From contig NZ_JADOBQ010000011.1 of assembly GCF_015644665.1 (NCBI RefSeq), positions 1 to 64,000 on the forward strand: DNA of 64,000 nucleotides. The letters are read 5' to 3'. Within the stretch, counting starts at the first letter, position 1, and each line of letters starts with the position of its first letter. A model generated the notes under the pieces. It was given only the letters and a program-made list of their open reading frames with translations, searched no databases and was not told the DNA's origin. The stretch is from Roseobacter sp. MH60115 (lineage in GTDB: Bacteria > Pseudomonadota > Alphaproteobacteria > Rhodobacterales > Rhodobacteraceae). Shown one piece after another: positions 8,983 through 17,503 of this stretch. Both the position numbers and the translations under genes were made by a program.

Positions 8983-9537
8983 ATGAAACACTTGTGCATG
9001 ATCCTGGCCGTTCTGGCCGCGCCTGCGGTCGCGGAGTGCCCGGCACCGCCCGATGTGGCCAACGAGCTCGAAGGGCTCTTTGAAGAGGCACGCGCAGCGC
9101 CCAACGATCAGGCGGGACGCTTGGTGTCCAACCAGATGTGGCAGATGTGGCTGCGCGCCCCGGACGCTGCGGCACAGGAGGTTCTGGAGCGTGGGATGCG
9201 CAAGCGGGACGTCTATGATTTTGCCGGGGCGCTTTCGGATTTCGACCGGCTTGCCGATTATTGCCCGCTCTATGCGGAAGGGTTCAACCAACGCGCCTAT
9301 ATCCATTTTCTGCGCGAAGAATACGGGTTGGCGCTGGTTGATCTGGACAAGGCGCTGAGCCTGCAACCGCGCCATGTCGCGGCGCAGTCGGGTAGGGCGC
9401 TGACACTGATGCGGCTGGGCCGCATTGACGAGGCCCGGTCGCAGCTGGAGCAGGCCCTGAAGAACAATCCGTGGCTGTCTGAACGTTTCCTGATGGCTGA
9501 AGGTGGCCCGCTTGCCCCGGCGGGTGAGGATATCTGA
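8983..9537 (+). CDS. Secreted tetratricopeptide repeat protein
   Basis: A 184-residue protein with a signal peptide (MKHLCMILAVLAAPAVAEC, cleavage expected after AVA). Two to three TPR-like helical pairs follow: YDFAGALSDFDRLADYCP, AEGFNQRAYIHFLREEYGLALVDLDKALSLQP and HVAAQSGRALTLMRLGRIDEARSQLEQALKNNP. The canonical A/G/Y positions of TPR helices A and B are present in the last two. The family is common in Rhodobacteraceae as a short periplasmic TPR protein; its partner is unknown. It lies 32 bases after the Lrp gene and may share its transcript. Confidence 0.8.
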   Translation: MKHLCMILAVLAAPAVAECPAPPDVANELEGLFEEARAAPNDQAGRLVSNQMWQMWLRAPDAAAQEVLERGMRKRDVYDFAGALSDFDRLADYCPLYAEGFNQRAYIHFLREEYGLALVDLDKALSLQPRHVAAQSGRALTLMRLGRIDEARSQLEQALKNNPWLSERFLMAEGGPLAPAGEDI

Positions 9538-10058
9538 TCCAGCCCCATCAGGCCTAAAGGGGCCGGGCCAAGCGTCGCCGTGTCGAAACGCCATCACACT
9601 CGACGGAAACGGTGAGGTTTTGGGCATCGCGCATGCATGGTGATCGTTGGAAAAGGCGCCATTCAAATCGCATGTATAGAAGCCATTGATGGAAGTTTGC
9701 GCAGGCTGACAGGCGCCCTTGATCTCCGCCAGGAGCGGACAGAAGAACGCGGCCGCGTGATGAGAGAGCCCACGTCCACCTCTTTCCTTCTCTGACGATG
9801 CACACAAGCAGAAAGCCGAGTGTGCTTCATGTGCTATGAATTGACGTCACATCTGGCCCTGATCGTCCGTCTTTGCCGCAGGCAATGAGCAGGATCCGGT
9901 GCTCAGGGTCGGCACATGCAGCGAAATGGTGGACAGAAAGCGCGTAAATCCATTGGCTCGGCGTGGTAAGACATATACTAAACAAGGGCTTGTGAAGAGG
10001 AATCACCCTTCGGGTTTGAAGGGGACTGACGCCTGAAAGCTGAAAGACTGCGCCAGAT
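9538..10058. other. Intergenic region upstream of tRNA-Leu, no supported gene
   Basis: About 520 bases. Two minus-strand frames cover part of it: 9554-9805, and the N-terminal part of a longer frame that reads on antisense through the TPR gene. Neither shows a domain, a credible ribosome site or an ending before the TPR gene. I see no terminator with a T-run after the TPR gene and no repeat. The tRNA promoter should lie in the AT-richer last 100 bases. Confidence 0.4.
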
Positions 10059-10144
10059 GCGGGCGTGATGGAATGGTAGACATATCAGACTTAAAATCTG
10101 AAGGGCGTATGCCCGTGTGGGTTCGAGTCCCACCGCCCGCACCA
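10059..10144 (+). tRNA. tRNA-Leu (anticodon UAA)
   Basis: The cloverleaf can be folded by eye. Acceptor arms GCGGGCG (10059-10065) and CGCCCGC (10134-10140) pair fully, then discriminator A and an encoded CCA (10142-10144). The anticodon stem TCAGA/TCTGA encloses a 7-base loop with TAA. A variable arm longer than usual (class II, as in tRNA-Leu) precedes the T-arm GTGGGTTCGAGTCCCAC. It decodes UUA and UUG. Confidence 0.97.
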
Positions 10145-10262
10145 CAGGCATCTTCGGCAGGCCAACGCGCTGGATGAGCCCTTTGCGTGATGCCAGGCGG
10201 CCAGCCGATGCTCTTGAAATACTTGGAGCGTGAGGCGCCCGGGGACGAACCTACACGGCATT

Positions 10263-10281
10263 TTAAGACTTTATGCGTAGC
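10263..10281 (+). promoter_or_regulatory. Shared upstream motif TTAAGAC-N4-TGCGTAGC, copy 1
   Basis: This 19-base element recurs at 11205-11223 with 15 of 19 positions identical. Both copies sit a short distance (28 and 35 bases) upstream of the start codons of the two tandem PilJ-N-like genes. That suggests a common promoter element or regulator site. It does not match a standard sigma70 pair or a known operator I recognise. Confidence 0.45.
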
Positions 10282-10309
10282 TCTTTGGTATCCGGCCTCA
10301 GGGGTGTGC

Positions 10310-11188
10310 ATGATTTTGAGTGAACGGCTGAAAAGAGCTATTGGCGCGGCCGTCCTGATCGCGGCGATGGCGGGCAGTCTGTTGGCGCAGACACCCCTCT
10401 CACCACAGGAAAAGATGGTGCGGTTGCGGATCGCCGGAGATCAGCGGTTACTGGTTCAGAAGGTGGTCAAATCCGCGTGCTTTGTGATGGCGGACGTCAA
10501 TGCGCAAACCAATGCAGAGGACGCGCTTGAGGCCGTCACCGCCTTCGAGCGAAACGCCCGGGTGTTGCGCCAGGGCGGCGACACACCTGCTTTGGGGCCC
10601 GAAGTCCACGACGAGATCCTGCAACATCTGACAGCTCTGGATGAGATCTGGTACAGCTTTGGCCCCGCCGCGCGGCAGGTAATGTCCGGTGACCTGCACA
10701 GCGTACCGGTACAGCAGTTGACCTCGCTGAACCCCACCGCGCTTGACGAGGTGGATGCGATGATCGTCCAGATGGGTGAACGCTATCCGGCGGCGACTTT
10801 TTCAGCCGAGCAGATCGCCAGCACCATGACGCTTGCCGTCCGGCAGAGCATGCTGGTGCAGAAGGCCGTAAAGGAGCTGTGTTTTTACGCGCTGGACGTG
10901 AACGCTGCGCAAATGCAGGCGGGCCTCGCACAGTCGATTGCACAGTTTGAAGAGGGGATGGTCGCAATGGAGCTTGGCGATTTCGATCGCGGGATCATCG
11001 ATCCGCCGGGACTGGCGGCGATACGTCAGGTGATGGATATGAAAGAGACATGGGATCAACTGCGTCCCCTGCTGGACACGGCGCTCTCCGGAAAGCCCGT
11101 GTCGCGGGCCGATCTTGAGACGGCAAGTGACCGTGCGATGGCGCTGCATCTTCTTACCGAGGGCATGATTGAACTTTACCTCCAATGA
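10310..11188 (+). CDS. Secreted protein with two PilJ N-terminal-type motifs (paralogue 1)
   Basis: A 292-residue protein starting with a signal peptide (SERLKRAIGAAVLIAAMAGS, cleavage near LLAQ). It holds two copies of the helical motif found in the 'type IV pili methyl-accepting chemotaxis transducer N-term' family: LRIAGDQRLLVQKVVKSACF near residue 38 and LAVRQSMLVQKAVKELCFYA near 174. The family consensus is A-G-x-Q-R-M-L-x-Q; this paralogue has drifted in the second copy. There is no transmembrane anchor after the signal and no HAMP or signalling domain. It is therefore probably a free periplasmic sensor or binding protein rather than a chemoreceptor. The frame extends upstream to 10187, but the ATG at 10310 gives the signal peptide. 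Ligand unknown. Confidence 0.75.
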   Translation: MILSERLKRAIGAAVLIAAMAGSLLAQTPLSPQEKMVRLRIAGDQRLLVQKVVKSACFVMADVNAQTNAEDALEAVTAFERNARVLRQGGDTPALGPEVHDEILQHLTALDEIWYSFGPAARQVMSGDLHSVPVQQLTSLNPTALDEVDAMIVQMGERYPAATFSAEQIASTMTLAVRQSMLVQKAVKELCFYALDVNAAQMQAGLAQSIAQFEEGMVAMELGDFDRGIIDPPGLAAIRQVMDMKETWDQLRPLLDTALSGKPVSRADLETASDRAMALHLLTEGMIELYLQ

Positions 11189-11204
11189 ACCCGGTAACAG
11201 AAAA

Positions 11205-11223
11205 TTAAGACCTCCTGCGTAGC
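11205..11223 (+). promoter_or_regulatory. Shared upstream motif TTAAGAC-N4-TGCGTAGC, copy 2
   Basis: Second copy of the element at 10263-10281, in the 70-base gap between the two paralogues. Its presence in front of the second gene suggests that each gene has its own start site or operator rather than a single operon promoter. Confidence 0.45.
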
Positions 11224-11258
11224 AAACTCACGGTGGAAATGCGTAAGGGGTTGGCTTC

Positions 11259-12149
11259 ATGTATTCTTTGACGCGCAGGATACTGGCGTCCTGCCTGATC
11301 TTGTCCACTATCGTTTTTGGGGATGCCGGAACCATCAGCCGTGTCGAAGCGGCGGAAATCACCGCAGAGACGAATGCGCGCAACCGCATGAATTATGCCG
11401 GACGGCAACGCATGTTGACCCAGCAGATTGCGCGCAATGCCTGTTTCGTGATGGCCGGTGTGGATCCGGAGCGTTTCGCCGGCAAGACCGAGACGAATGT
11501 ACGGCAGTTCTCCAGCGTGATCCTGGGTTTGCGCAACGGTGATCCGAAGCTTGGCATTTTGCCCGAGACGAACCAGGACGTGCTCGCGGCCCTCTCTGAC
11601 GTAGACGAGTTATGGAATAGTCTCGGGCCCGCCGCACGGCAGATCTCTGCAGGCGATTTTCACTCCATTCCAATGCGGCAGCTGATCAATCTCAACACAG
11701 AGACGCTGACACGGATGCACGCCACCGTGAAGATCATGGAGGGGCTCTATCAGGACGAGCGCGTCTCTGCGGATCTGCTCGCCACCATCTCGCTGGCGGG
11801 TCGGCAGCGCATGCTGACCCAGAAGGTGTCTAAAGAGGTCTGCTTCAAAACGATTGGGTTGAGAAACGTCGGCGCCGCCGAAAAAGTCGATGCGACCATT
11901 GCCGATTTCGATGCGGCGATGGCAAAGCTGCTGGCGGGGTCCGAAGAGGGAGGCATCCTCGCGCCGCCCAACCGCCAGATCAAACGACAACTGATACGGG
12001 CCGACAAGGCATGGGGTGACTTCAAGGAATTGGTCCAGCACGTCCGGGACGAGCCCAACGTGGATCACGGCACTGGGGTCAAGCTGGCAAACATGAGCGA
12101 TCAGGTGCTCAGAGAGATGGATCTGGCCGTCACCATGTACACCCAATAG
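11259..12149 (+). CDS. Secreted protein with two PilJ N-terminal-type motifs (paralogue 2)
   Basis: A 296-residue paralogue of the preceding gene, with the same layout. A signal peptide ends near VEAAE. Motif 1 is MNYAGRQRMLTQQIARNACF at about residue 44, motif 2 is ISLAGRQRMLTQKVSKEVCF at about residue 177, and each is followed by a long helical stretch. Both motifs are closer to the family consensus (A-G-R-Q-R-M-L-T-Q) than those of paralogue 1. Each motif ends with a Cys (ACF, VCF) that is also kept in paralogue 1, so the cysteines may pair or bind a ligand. No signalling domain is present. The pattern indicates an ancient internal duplication followed by a tandem gene duplication. Confidence 0.75.
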   Translation: MYSLTRRILASCLILSTIVFGDAGTISRVEAAEITAETNARNRMNYAGRQRMLTQQIARNACFVMAGVDPERFAGKTETNVRQFSSVILGLRNGDPKLGILPETNQDVLAALSDVDELWNSLGPAARQISAGDFHSIPMRQLINLNTETLTRMHATVKIMEGLYQDERVSADLLATISLAGRQRMLTQKVSKEVCFKTIGLRNVGAAEKVDATIADFDAAMAKLLAGSEEGGILAPPNRQIKRQLIRADKAWGDFKELVQHVRDEPNVDHGTGVKLANMSDQVLREMDLAVTMYTQ

Positions 12150-12202
12150 GGACAAATCCGGCATGCGGATCTGGTGCTCTACGCTTTGCCCGCAACGCCC
12201 TC

Positions 12203-12231
12203 TTGCACCTTTGCCCCGGGCCACATAGAAG
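12203..12231 (+). promoter_or_regulatory. Candidate sigma70 promoter for tig
   Basis: TTGCAC (12203-12208), a 17-base spacer and TAGAAG (12226-12231), with a start site expected near 12238, about 48 bases before the tig ATG. The -35 is good and the -10 is a fair match. Confidence 0.4.
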
Positions 12232-12285
12232 AGCGGAAATTTTATGCCCGCGCCCACCCGGCGCGCCTTATTCTATGGAGCACAC

Positions 12286-13617
12286 ATGCAGGTCACCGAG
12301 ACGCTGAACGAAGGTCTGAAACGCGGCTATGCCATCACGGTCACTGCCGCTGAGCTGGAGGCCAAGGTCAATGAAAAGCTGGCCGAGGCGCAGCCGGAGG
12401 TCGAAATGAAAGGCTTCCGCAAGGGCAAGGTGCCAATGGCGCTGCTGAAAAAGCAGTTTGGCCAGCGCGTGATGGGCGAAGCGATGCAGGAGAGCATCGA
12501 CGGCGCGATGAACGAGCACTTTGAGGCCTCTGGGGACCGTCCGGCGCTGCAGCCTGAGGTCAAGATGACCAATGAGGACTGGAAAGAGGGCGACGATGTC
12601 GAGGTCTCCATGTCCTACGAGGCGCTGCCGGAAATCCCCGACGTGGATTACGCGAAAATCAAGCTCGAGAAACTGGTGGTGAAAGCCGAAGACGCCGCCG
12701 TCGAGGAGGCCTTGGGCAACCTCGCCGAAACCGCGCAGGATTTCAAAGCGCGCAAGAAGGGCTCCAAGGCCAAGGATGGCGATCAGGTCGTGATGGACTT
12801 CCTCGGCAAGGTCGATGGCGAGGCCTTTGACGGTGGTGCGGCGGAAGACTATCCGCTGGTGCTGGGCTCCAACTCCTTCATCCCCGGCTTCGAAGAACAG
12901 CTGGTGGGTGTGAAGGCCGGAGAAGAGAAACTGGTCACCGTATCCTTTCCCGACGACTATCAGGCCGAAAACCTCAAGGGCAAGGAAGCCACTTTTGAGT
13001 GCACCATCAAAGAGGTGAAAGAGCCCGTTGCCGCGGAGATCAATGACGAGCTGGCCACCAAATTCGGAGCTGAGGACCTTGCCGCGCTGAAGACGCAGAT
13101 TGCCGAGCGTCTGGAAGCCGAATACGCCGGGGCCGCGCGCGCCGTGATGAAGCGCGGCCTGCTGGACGCGCTGGACAATCAGGTGGATTTCGACCTGCCG
13201 CCCTCGCTGGTCGAGGCGGAAGCCAAGCAGATCGCGCATCAGCTGTGGCACGAGGACAACCCGGAAGTGGAAGGTCACGATCACCCCGAGATCGAAGCGA
13301 CGGAAGAGCACAACAAGCTGGCCACGCGCCGCGTGCGTCTGGGACTGCTGCTGGCTGAGATCGGTCAGAAGGCCGAGGTGGAAGTGACCGATGCGGAGAT
13401 GACGCAGGCGATCATGGCGCAGGCGCGTCAGTACCCGGGTCAGGAACGCCAGTTCTTTGAATTCGTTCAGCAAAACCAGCAGATGCAACAGCAGATGCGC
13501 GCGCCGCTTTTCGAAGACAAGGTTGTCGATCATGTCTTTGAGCACGCCACCATCAAGGAGAAAGATGTCTCCAAGGATGATCTGCAGAAGGCTGTCGAAG
13601 CGCTGGAAGACGAATAA
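12286..13617 (+). CDS. tig: Trigger factor, ribosome-associated chaperone and peptidyl-prolyl isomerase
   Basis: A 443-residue protein that binds nascent chains at the ribosome exit tunnel. The N-terminal ribosome-binding domain starts [15 protein letters not shown] and holds the signature GFRKGKVP (ribosome contact at L23), here [16 protein letters not shown]. The FKBP-type PPIase domain spans about 150-245 ([31 protein letters not shown]). The C-terminal helical chaperone arms follow to the acidic end EALEDE. The frame is open from 12244, but the ATG at 12286 gives the family N-terminus. It lacks the usual clpP-clpX neighbours in this window. Confidence 0.97.
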   Translation: MQVTETLNEGLKRGYAITVTAAELEAKVNEKLAEAQPEVEMKGFRKGKVPMALLKKQFGQRVMGEAMQESIDGAMNEHFEASGDRPALQPEVKMTNEDWKEGDDVEVSMSYEALPEIPDVDYAKIKLEKLVVKAEDAAVEEALGNLAETAQDFKARKKGSKAKDGDQVVMDFLGKVDGEAFDGGAAEDYPLVLGSNSFIPGFEEQLVGVKAGEEKLVTVSFPDDYQAENLKGKEATFECTIKEVKEPVAAEINDELATKFGAEDLAALKTQIAERLEAEYAGAARAVMKRGLLDALDNQVDFDLPPSLVEAEAKQIAHQLWHEDNPEVEGHDHPEIEATEEHNKLATRRVRLGLLLAEIGQKAEVEVTDAEMTQAIMAQARQYPGQERQFFEFVQQNQQMQQQMRAPLFEDKVVDHVFEHATIKEKDVSKDDLQKAVEALEDE

Positions 13618-13641
13618 ATCACCGCGCGTGCGGATGCATGA

Positions 13642-13676
13642 AGGGGCCGCGCCACTGGGCAGCGGCCCCTTTTTTT
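13642..13676 (+). terminator. Intrinsic terminator after tig
   Basis: Arms AGGGGCCGC (13642-13650) and GCGGCCCCT (13662-13670) pair perfectly, followed by a run of seven T. It lies 25 bases after the tig stop. The next roughly 290 bases, up to 13968, contain no gene I can support. Confidence 0.93.
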
Positions 13677-13968
13677 GCCGGGATGTGTGTCCGGGCGCAT
13701 GATACGATGGGGAGACGGAGATAAGTGCGCACTGCCTGTGCAGGCGGGTTTATCCTAGTCGGCGCCGCGTTTGCATCTGTCCTAGGGTATGAGGGGGGAC
13801 GCCCCTTGACCGTGATGCAGGCAGGTTTTCATGTGCAGGAGCATTCCAGCGTGGATGAACAGAATTTTCATGCTCAGTCAGACGACGCAGTTTATCCATC
13901 TATAGTTGCCATAGGACGAGATACCCCGGGACGCTGCCGTTCAGGGTGGGCCGAATGGCTCGGTGCGC

Positions 13969-14430
13969 TCAGTTCGGGCGCAACCCGGTCTCCACCAGCA
14001 TGCCGCGCCGTTTCGCCTCGTAGTAGTAGCCGCGCGCGTACCACATGATGGCGGTGTCCTGATCGCCATCTGACAGCAGCCAAGCACCGCGCAGGTATTT
14101 GCCTGCATACTTGAGGTTGGTTTCGGCATCCAGCAGATCATTCGGTCTGCCGCGAAAGCCCATGGTGCGCGCGGTTTCCGGTAGGATCTGCAGCAGCCCG
14201 TAGTAGGGTCCGTTGCGCGCCCAGGGGCGGTGCGTGCTTTCGCGGATCGCCAGCTTGTGCACCAATGGGCGCGGCAGATCGTAGACATCCGCGTATTGGT
14301 TGATCAGGCGTCGCAGTTCAGGCGTCTCGTTGGGGTAAAGAGGGGGGTCAAACGCGTCAGGGGTCGGCGCCCCGCAGGCGGCTAGGGAAAAAGCAGCGGC
14401 AGCGGATACAAAATGGCGGCGGGTGAACAC
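13969..14430 (-). CDS. Lytic transglycosylase (SLT domain) lipoprotein
   Basis: A 153-residue lipoprotein. The N-terminus RRHFVSAAAAFSLAACGA combines a Tat-like RR start with a lipobox (LAAC). It is followed by a compact SLT fold: LVHKLAIRESTHRPWARN with the catalytic Glu, YYGLLQILPETARTMGF (the G-L-x-Q-[IV]-x-P motif), NLKYAGKYLRGAW, and AIMWYARGYY at the end. It would cleave the peptidoglycan MurNAc-GlcNAc bond with formation of 1,6-anhydroMurNAc, from the periplasmic face of a membrane. It is short, with no accessory domain. Single gene on the minus strand, downstream of the ATPase gene with a 117-base gap. Confidence 0.9.
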   Translation of the reverse strand: MFTRRHFVSAAAAFSLAACGAPTPDAFDPPLYPNETPELRRLINQYADVYDLPRPLVHKLAIRESTHRPWARNGPYYGLLQILPETARTMGFRGRPNDLLDAETNLKYAGKYLRGAWLLSDGDQDTAIMWYARGYYYEAKRRGMLVETGLRPN

Positions 14431-14547
14431 TAAACGGGTCCTGTCATGAAGGATATGCTATGCGGATATTGACCGATTGCGCAGGCGGGACAAGAACGGT
14501 GCGGCGGATGGGCGATGCTCCGCTGATGGGCGCAAAACTGTTCCTGA

Positions 14548-15081
14548 TCAACCCAGTAGAAGGCGCCTGCAGAGGAAATCCGCGCGCTCGGCGAGCGGTA
14601 TCTTGGGCAGATGCACCACGTCATATCCCAAGGTCTCAAAGGCGTCCTGCAGACGGTCGTACTCGGCAACGGCTTCGTCAAATCCATGGCGGCGGGCGCT
14701 GTCGGTTTTGTAAATCTCCGGCCAGGGCGGGGCCAGAAACACCCGGTTTGTGTAGAGTTTCTCGCCTTTAAGCCAAGTTGCCAGAGGCCGCCCGGTCACA
14801 TGCGCCAAGGCTGTGACGGCGTCTATCACACCCCGGTCGAAAAACACCCACCCGTCGGCCGCGCGGGCCTCGGCCAGATCGTGCTCGGCCAGGGCCAGCA
14901 CCTTGTCCAGGAATGCACGCATGTCCGTCCAGGGCAGGGCGGTTCCCCCGGTTTCCTGCTCCCGCTCCACAACACGCCGCCCCGGTTCTTCGACCACCCT
15001 GTGGCCGCGCACGGCCAGTTCGGCCAGCAGCGTGGACTTCCCACCGCCCGAACACCCAGAGATCACAACAAAGCTATTCAC
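14548..15081 (-). CDS. P-loop ATPase (AAA_28-like), function unknown
   Basis: A 177-residue soluble protein. It starts with a P-loop at the very N-terminus (VVISGCSGGGKSTLLAELA, Walker A G-C-S-G-G-G-K-S). A Walker B-like strand WVFFDRGVIDAV follows, then a conserved helical tail with the pattern PPWPEIYKTDSARRHGFDEA. Similar small proteins are annotated as AAA family ATPases or predicted kinases. The layout (P-loop, D-R-G, R-rich lid) resembles nucleotide or small-molecule kinases, so phosphotransfer is possible. No partner gene is evident. Confidence 0.8.
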   Translation of the reverse strand: MNSFVVISGCSGGGKSTLLAELAVRGHRVVEEPGRRVVEREQETGGTALPWTDMRAFLDKVLALAEHDLAEARAADGWVFFDRGVIDAVTALAHVTGRPLATWLKGEKLYTNRVFLAPPWPEIYKTDSARRHGFDEAVAEYDRLQDAFETLGYDVVHLPKIPLAERADFLCRRLLLG

Positions 15082-15220
15082 GACGGCGGTGCCTCTTCAA
15101 ATGATGCTTCTGTCCGGGTGACGCCACGTGACCCGCCATCTCTTTGACGTGGGTCAATTTCCGTCTCCCACAAGAAGAATAAGGAGCGTCCACAGGAAAC
15201 ACAAAGAACAAGGTAAAATC

Positions 15221-15379
15221 ATGAAACACCTGATACGCGTCACATTCCTTGCGCTTTCGCTCGGGCTCATGGCCTGCACGGAGCCCAATACATATCCGGT
15301 GAGCGGTGAGCAATGCGGTCCGAAAGACCCGGTGCTGGAGCTGGATGCGGCCGATTGCGGCATGCCCGGGCTGATGTAG
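15221..15379 (+). CDS. Small lipoprotein, 52 residues
   Basis: A short frame with a clear lipoprotein signal: MKHLIRVTFLALSLGLMAC, with lipobox L-M-A-C. The mature part of about 33 residues has Pro, Asp and two further Cys (EQCGPKD, ADCGMPG) that could form one disulfide. There is an AAGG at 15210-15213, about 7 bases from the ATG. It is convergent with rplI and shares a bidirectional terminator. Function unknown; similar tiny entericidin-like or cell-envelope lipoproteins exist, but I cannot equate it with one. Confidence 0.65.
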   Translation: MKHLIRVTFLALSLGLMACTEPNTYPVSGEQCGPKDPVLELDAADCGMPGLM

Positions 15380-15427
15380 CCCGTCGCGAACGTGCTGTCG
15401 CAGACATATTGCCATTCATGAAAGAAA

Positions 15428-15457
15428 AAAGGCCGGTCGCATCTGCAACCGGCCTTT
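15428..15457. terminator. Bidirectional terminator between the small lipoprotein gene and rplI
   Basis: Arms AAAGGCCGGT (15428-15437) and ACCGGCCTTT (15448-15457) with a 10-base loop. A-rich sequence on the left and T-rich on the right give T-runs in both directions. Confidence 0.88.
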
Positions 15458-15477
15458 CACTTTTATCGAGCAGGCGT

Positions 15478-16125
15478 TCAGGCCTTGCCGGCCGTGTCTT
15501 CCTGATCGCCGGAAGCTGCCTCATCTTCAGCCGGATCGGCCACGGATTCGGCCAGATCTTCGTCTTCCGATGTCGCGGCACCGATATCTTCGAAGAGCTC
15601 TGCGATTTCGAATTCCGCAGCGGCTTCTTCTTCGGCGGCCAGCTCCTGGATGGATTTGCCAGCCGCTTGCAGCTCGGCCTCTTCAGCGGAGCGGGCGACG
15701 TTCAGTTCGATGGTCGCGTCGACTTCCGGGTGCAGAACGATTTGCACTTCGTGCAGGCCCAGCTCCTTGATCGGCGCCAGAACAACCTGCTTGCGGTCCA
15801 CGGAGAAACCAGCCTCGGTGGCGGCGTCAGCAGCATCACGGGTGGTGACGGAGCCGTAAAGCGCACCGGCGTCGGAGGCGGAGCGAATCACGATGAACTG
15901 CTGCCCATCGAGTTTTTCGGCCAGCGCTTCGGCTTCTTTCTTGGTTTCCAGGTTGCGGGCTTCAAGCTGCGCTTTTTGCTGCTCAAAGGCTTCGATGTTG
16001 GATTTCGAAGCGCTGAGTGCCTTGCCCTGCGGCAGCAGGAAGTTGCGCGCGTAGCCGGGTTTCACATCGACGACTTCGCCCATCTGACCCAGTTTTGCGA
16101 CGCGTTCGAGAAGGATAACTTGCAT
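15478..16125 (-). CDS. rplI: 50S ribosomal protein L9
   Basis: A 215-residue L9. The N-domain starts [29 protein letters not shown] with the L9 signature (G-x-V-V-x-V-K-x-G-Y-A-R-N-[FY]-L-x-P). A long connecting helix ([23 protein letters not shown]) and the C-terminal rRNA-binding domain follow. The usual protein is about 149 residues. Here some 60 extra residues form an acidic Glu/Asp/Ala-rich tail ([17 protein letters not shown] and beyond), as is common in Rhodobacteraceae. It is the last gene of rpsF-rpsR-rplI. Confidence 0.97.
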   Translation of the reverse strand: MQVILLERVAKLGQMGEVVDVKPGYARNFLLPQGKALSASKSNIEAFEQQKAQLEARNLETKKEAEALAEKLDGQQFIVIRSASDAGALYGSVTTRDAADAATEAGFSVDRKQVVLAPIKELGLHEVQIVLHPEVDATIELNVARSAEEAELQAAGKSIQELAAEEEAAAEFEIAELFEDIGAATSEDEDLAESVADPAEDEAASGDQEDTAGKA

Positions 16126-16135
16126 GGTGTTCTCC

Positions 16136-16363
16136 TTACTTCACAGCGTAGGGCAGCAGCGCGAGGAAGCGGGCGCGTTTGATGGCACGGGCCAGTTCGC
16201 GTTGCTTCTTGGCGGAGACTGCGGTGATACGGGACGGCACGATCTTGCCACGCTCAGAGATGTAGCGCTGCAGCAGACGTGTGTCTTTGTAGTCGATTTT
16301 CGGCGCGTTGTCGCCCGAGAAGGGGCAGACCTTGCGGCGGCGGAAAAATGGTTTGGCGGCCAT
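16136..16363 (-). CDS. rpsR: 30S ribosomal protein S18
   Basis: A 75-residue protein of the small ribosomal subunit that forms a heterodimer with S6 on the platform. It has the S18 signature [43 protein letters not shown] and a basic N-terminus with [12 protein letters not shown]. The retained Cys in KVCPF suggests a zinc-binding-type vestige. It lies between rpsF and rplI with gaps of 26 and 10 bases, the standard operon. Confidence 0.98.
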   Translation of the reverse strand: MAAKPFFRRRKVCPFSGDNAPKIDYKDTRLLQRYISERGKIVPSRITAVSAKKQRELARAIKRARFLALLPYAVK

Positions 16364-16389
16364 GGGTTATGTCCTTGTCCTAAAGTTGA

Positions 16390-16743
16390 TCAACGGCGCT
16401 CGCGACGGCCTTCACGCTCGTCACGTTTCTGCATCTGTACCGACGGCAGCTCGGCGTGCTCATCGACCTTGATGGTCAGCACGCGCATCACGTCGTCATG
16501 CAGGCGCATCAGGCGCTCCATTTCCTGAACGGCCGGTGCCGGAGCATCCGAGCGCAGGAAGGCGTAGTGACCCTTGCGGTTCTTGTTGATCTTATAGGCC
16601 ATCGTCTTGACGCCCCAGTACTCGTGATCCACGAGCGCGCCGCCGTTGTCGGACAGGACGGCGCCGAAATGTTCGATCAGCCCTTCGGCTTGCGTGTTGG
16701 ACAGGTCCTGACGCGCGATCATAACATGCTCATATTTAGGCAT
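16390..16743 (-). CDS. rpsF: 30S ribosomal protein S6
   Basis: A 117-residue S6. It starts MPKYEHVMIARQDLSNTQAEGLIEHF, then YWGVKTMAYKINKNRKGHYAFLRSDAPAPAVQEMERLMRLHDDVMRVLTIKVDEH, the conserved ferredoxin-like core. The C-terminal tail is very basic (QKRDEREGRRERR). First gene of the rpsF-rpsR-rplI operon. Autoregulation by S6:S18 binding to the leader is known in other bacteria; the 100-base leader here is long enough, but I did not identify the S6:S18 RNA motif. Confidence 0.98.
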   Translation of the reverse strand: MPKYEHVMIARQDLSNTQAEGLIEHFGAVLSDNGGALVDHEYWGVKTMAYKINKNRKGHYAFLRSDAPAPAVQEMERLMRLHDDVMRVLTIKVDEHAELPSVQMQKRDEREGRRERR

Positions 16744-16854
16744 GTAGCTTCCTCATTTATATCAAGGCGCATTTCAAAGGTGAGGCCGTTACTCCTTTTG
16801 CGGCCCCGCCACGAGAGACTGCGCGGTTCAACTGTGTTTGCAAAAGGAAGCGCC

Positions 16855-16882
16855 GATATACACGCTTTGACGCAGCGCGCAA
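16855..16882 (-). promoter_or_regulatory. Candidate sigma70 promoter for rpsF-rpsR-rplI
   Basis: On the minus strand, TTGCGC (16882-16877), a 16-base spacer and TATATC (16860-16855), with a start near 16848. That leaves a leader of about 105 bases before rpsF. Confidence 0.45.
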
Positions 16883-17014
16883 GCCTCGGTGCGCAGCCGG
16901 GACAGGTGGCATTTGCGTGATCCTCCACGAAATGGCCCTGACGCTGCCCGAAAGCCGTCTTATTTGCGTCTTGATTACAGGTTTTTCTGCGCGTTAACCA
17001 AGAGAGGAAGGCAG

Positions 17015-17503
17015 ATGTCCAGCACCGTCGATCCCGTGACCTTCGACACCATCGCGCCCCAGCCGGTGCGGACCGTAGATGGCACGCGCATGCTGTTGCG
17101 CGGGGGGCAGGGTGTTGTCGGGGCGGCGTTGATCCTGACGGCGCTGGGGCTCTGGGTCGCACCCGGTGCCAGCTGGGACCATGAACTGGTGCTTTTGAAG
17201 CTGCTGATCTCTGCGGTTGGGGCCATGGCCGGGGTCGCGCTTTTGCAGGGATTTGTGCGTCCCGCAGCACCGAAGATCGAAGTCGACACGATCCGCCATG
17301 AGGTGCGTTTGGTGCGCATCCGGGGCAAGGATCGCTTTGTGCTGGACCGCTGCGCCTTCAAGGACCTGACGCGGGTGGAAGACACCGGCACTTACCTAAA
17401 ACTCTGGGGCGGGAACGGGGCCTTGCTTGCCGAAGTGGCCGCCAGTGACCGCGTCGCGCACCGCAGCCTCGTCACCGCACTACGGGTCGCAGGCAAGCTC
17501 TGA
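17015..17503 (+). CDS. Two-helix membrane protein of unknown function
   Basis: A 162-residue protein with a hydrophilic N-terminus, two transmembrane helices (VVGAALILTALGLWVA near residue 33; LLISAVGAMAGVALLQGF near 62) and a basic beta-rich cytoplasmic tail (KIEVDTIRHEVRLVRIRGKDR onwards). The tail has the look of the small PH-like 'photosynthesis complex' and DUF domains in Rhodobacteraceae, but I do not recognise the family. The ATG at 17015 follows GAGAGG (17001-17006) and is preferred to the upstream frame opening at 16889. It is divergent from rpsF. Confidence 0.6.
   Translation: MSSTVDPVTFDTIAPQPVRTVDGTRMLLRGGQGVVGAALILTALGLWVAPGASWDHELVLLKLLISAVGAMAGVALLQGFVRPAAPKIEVDTIRHEVRLVRIRGKDRFVLDRCAFKDLTRVEDTGTYLKLWGGNGALLAEVAASDRVAHRSLVTALRVAGKL

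Noticed and set aside
9554-9807. Minus-strand frames beyond the TPR gene with several Cys and a hydrophobic start
   Set aside because: One has no motif or ribosome site; the other continues antisense through the TPR gene. GC-rich DNA readily gives such open frames.
13725-14048. Plus-strand frame after the tig terminator starting with a hydrophobic stretch
   Set aside because: It runs antisense into the lytic transglycosylase gene, and its second half is Ser/Arg-rich shadow sequence.
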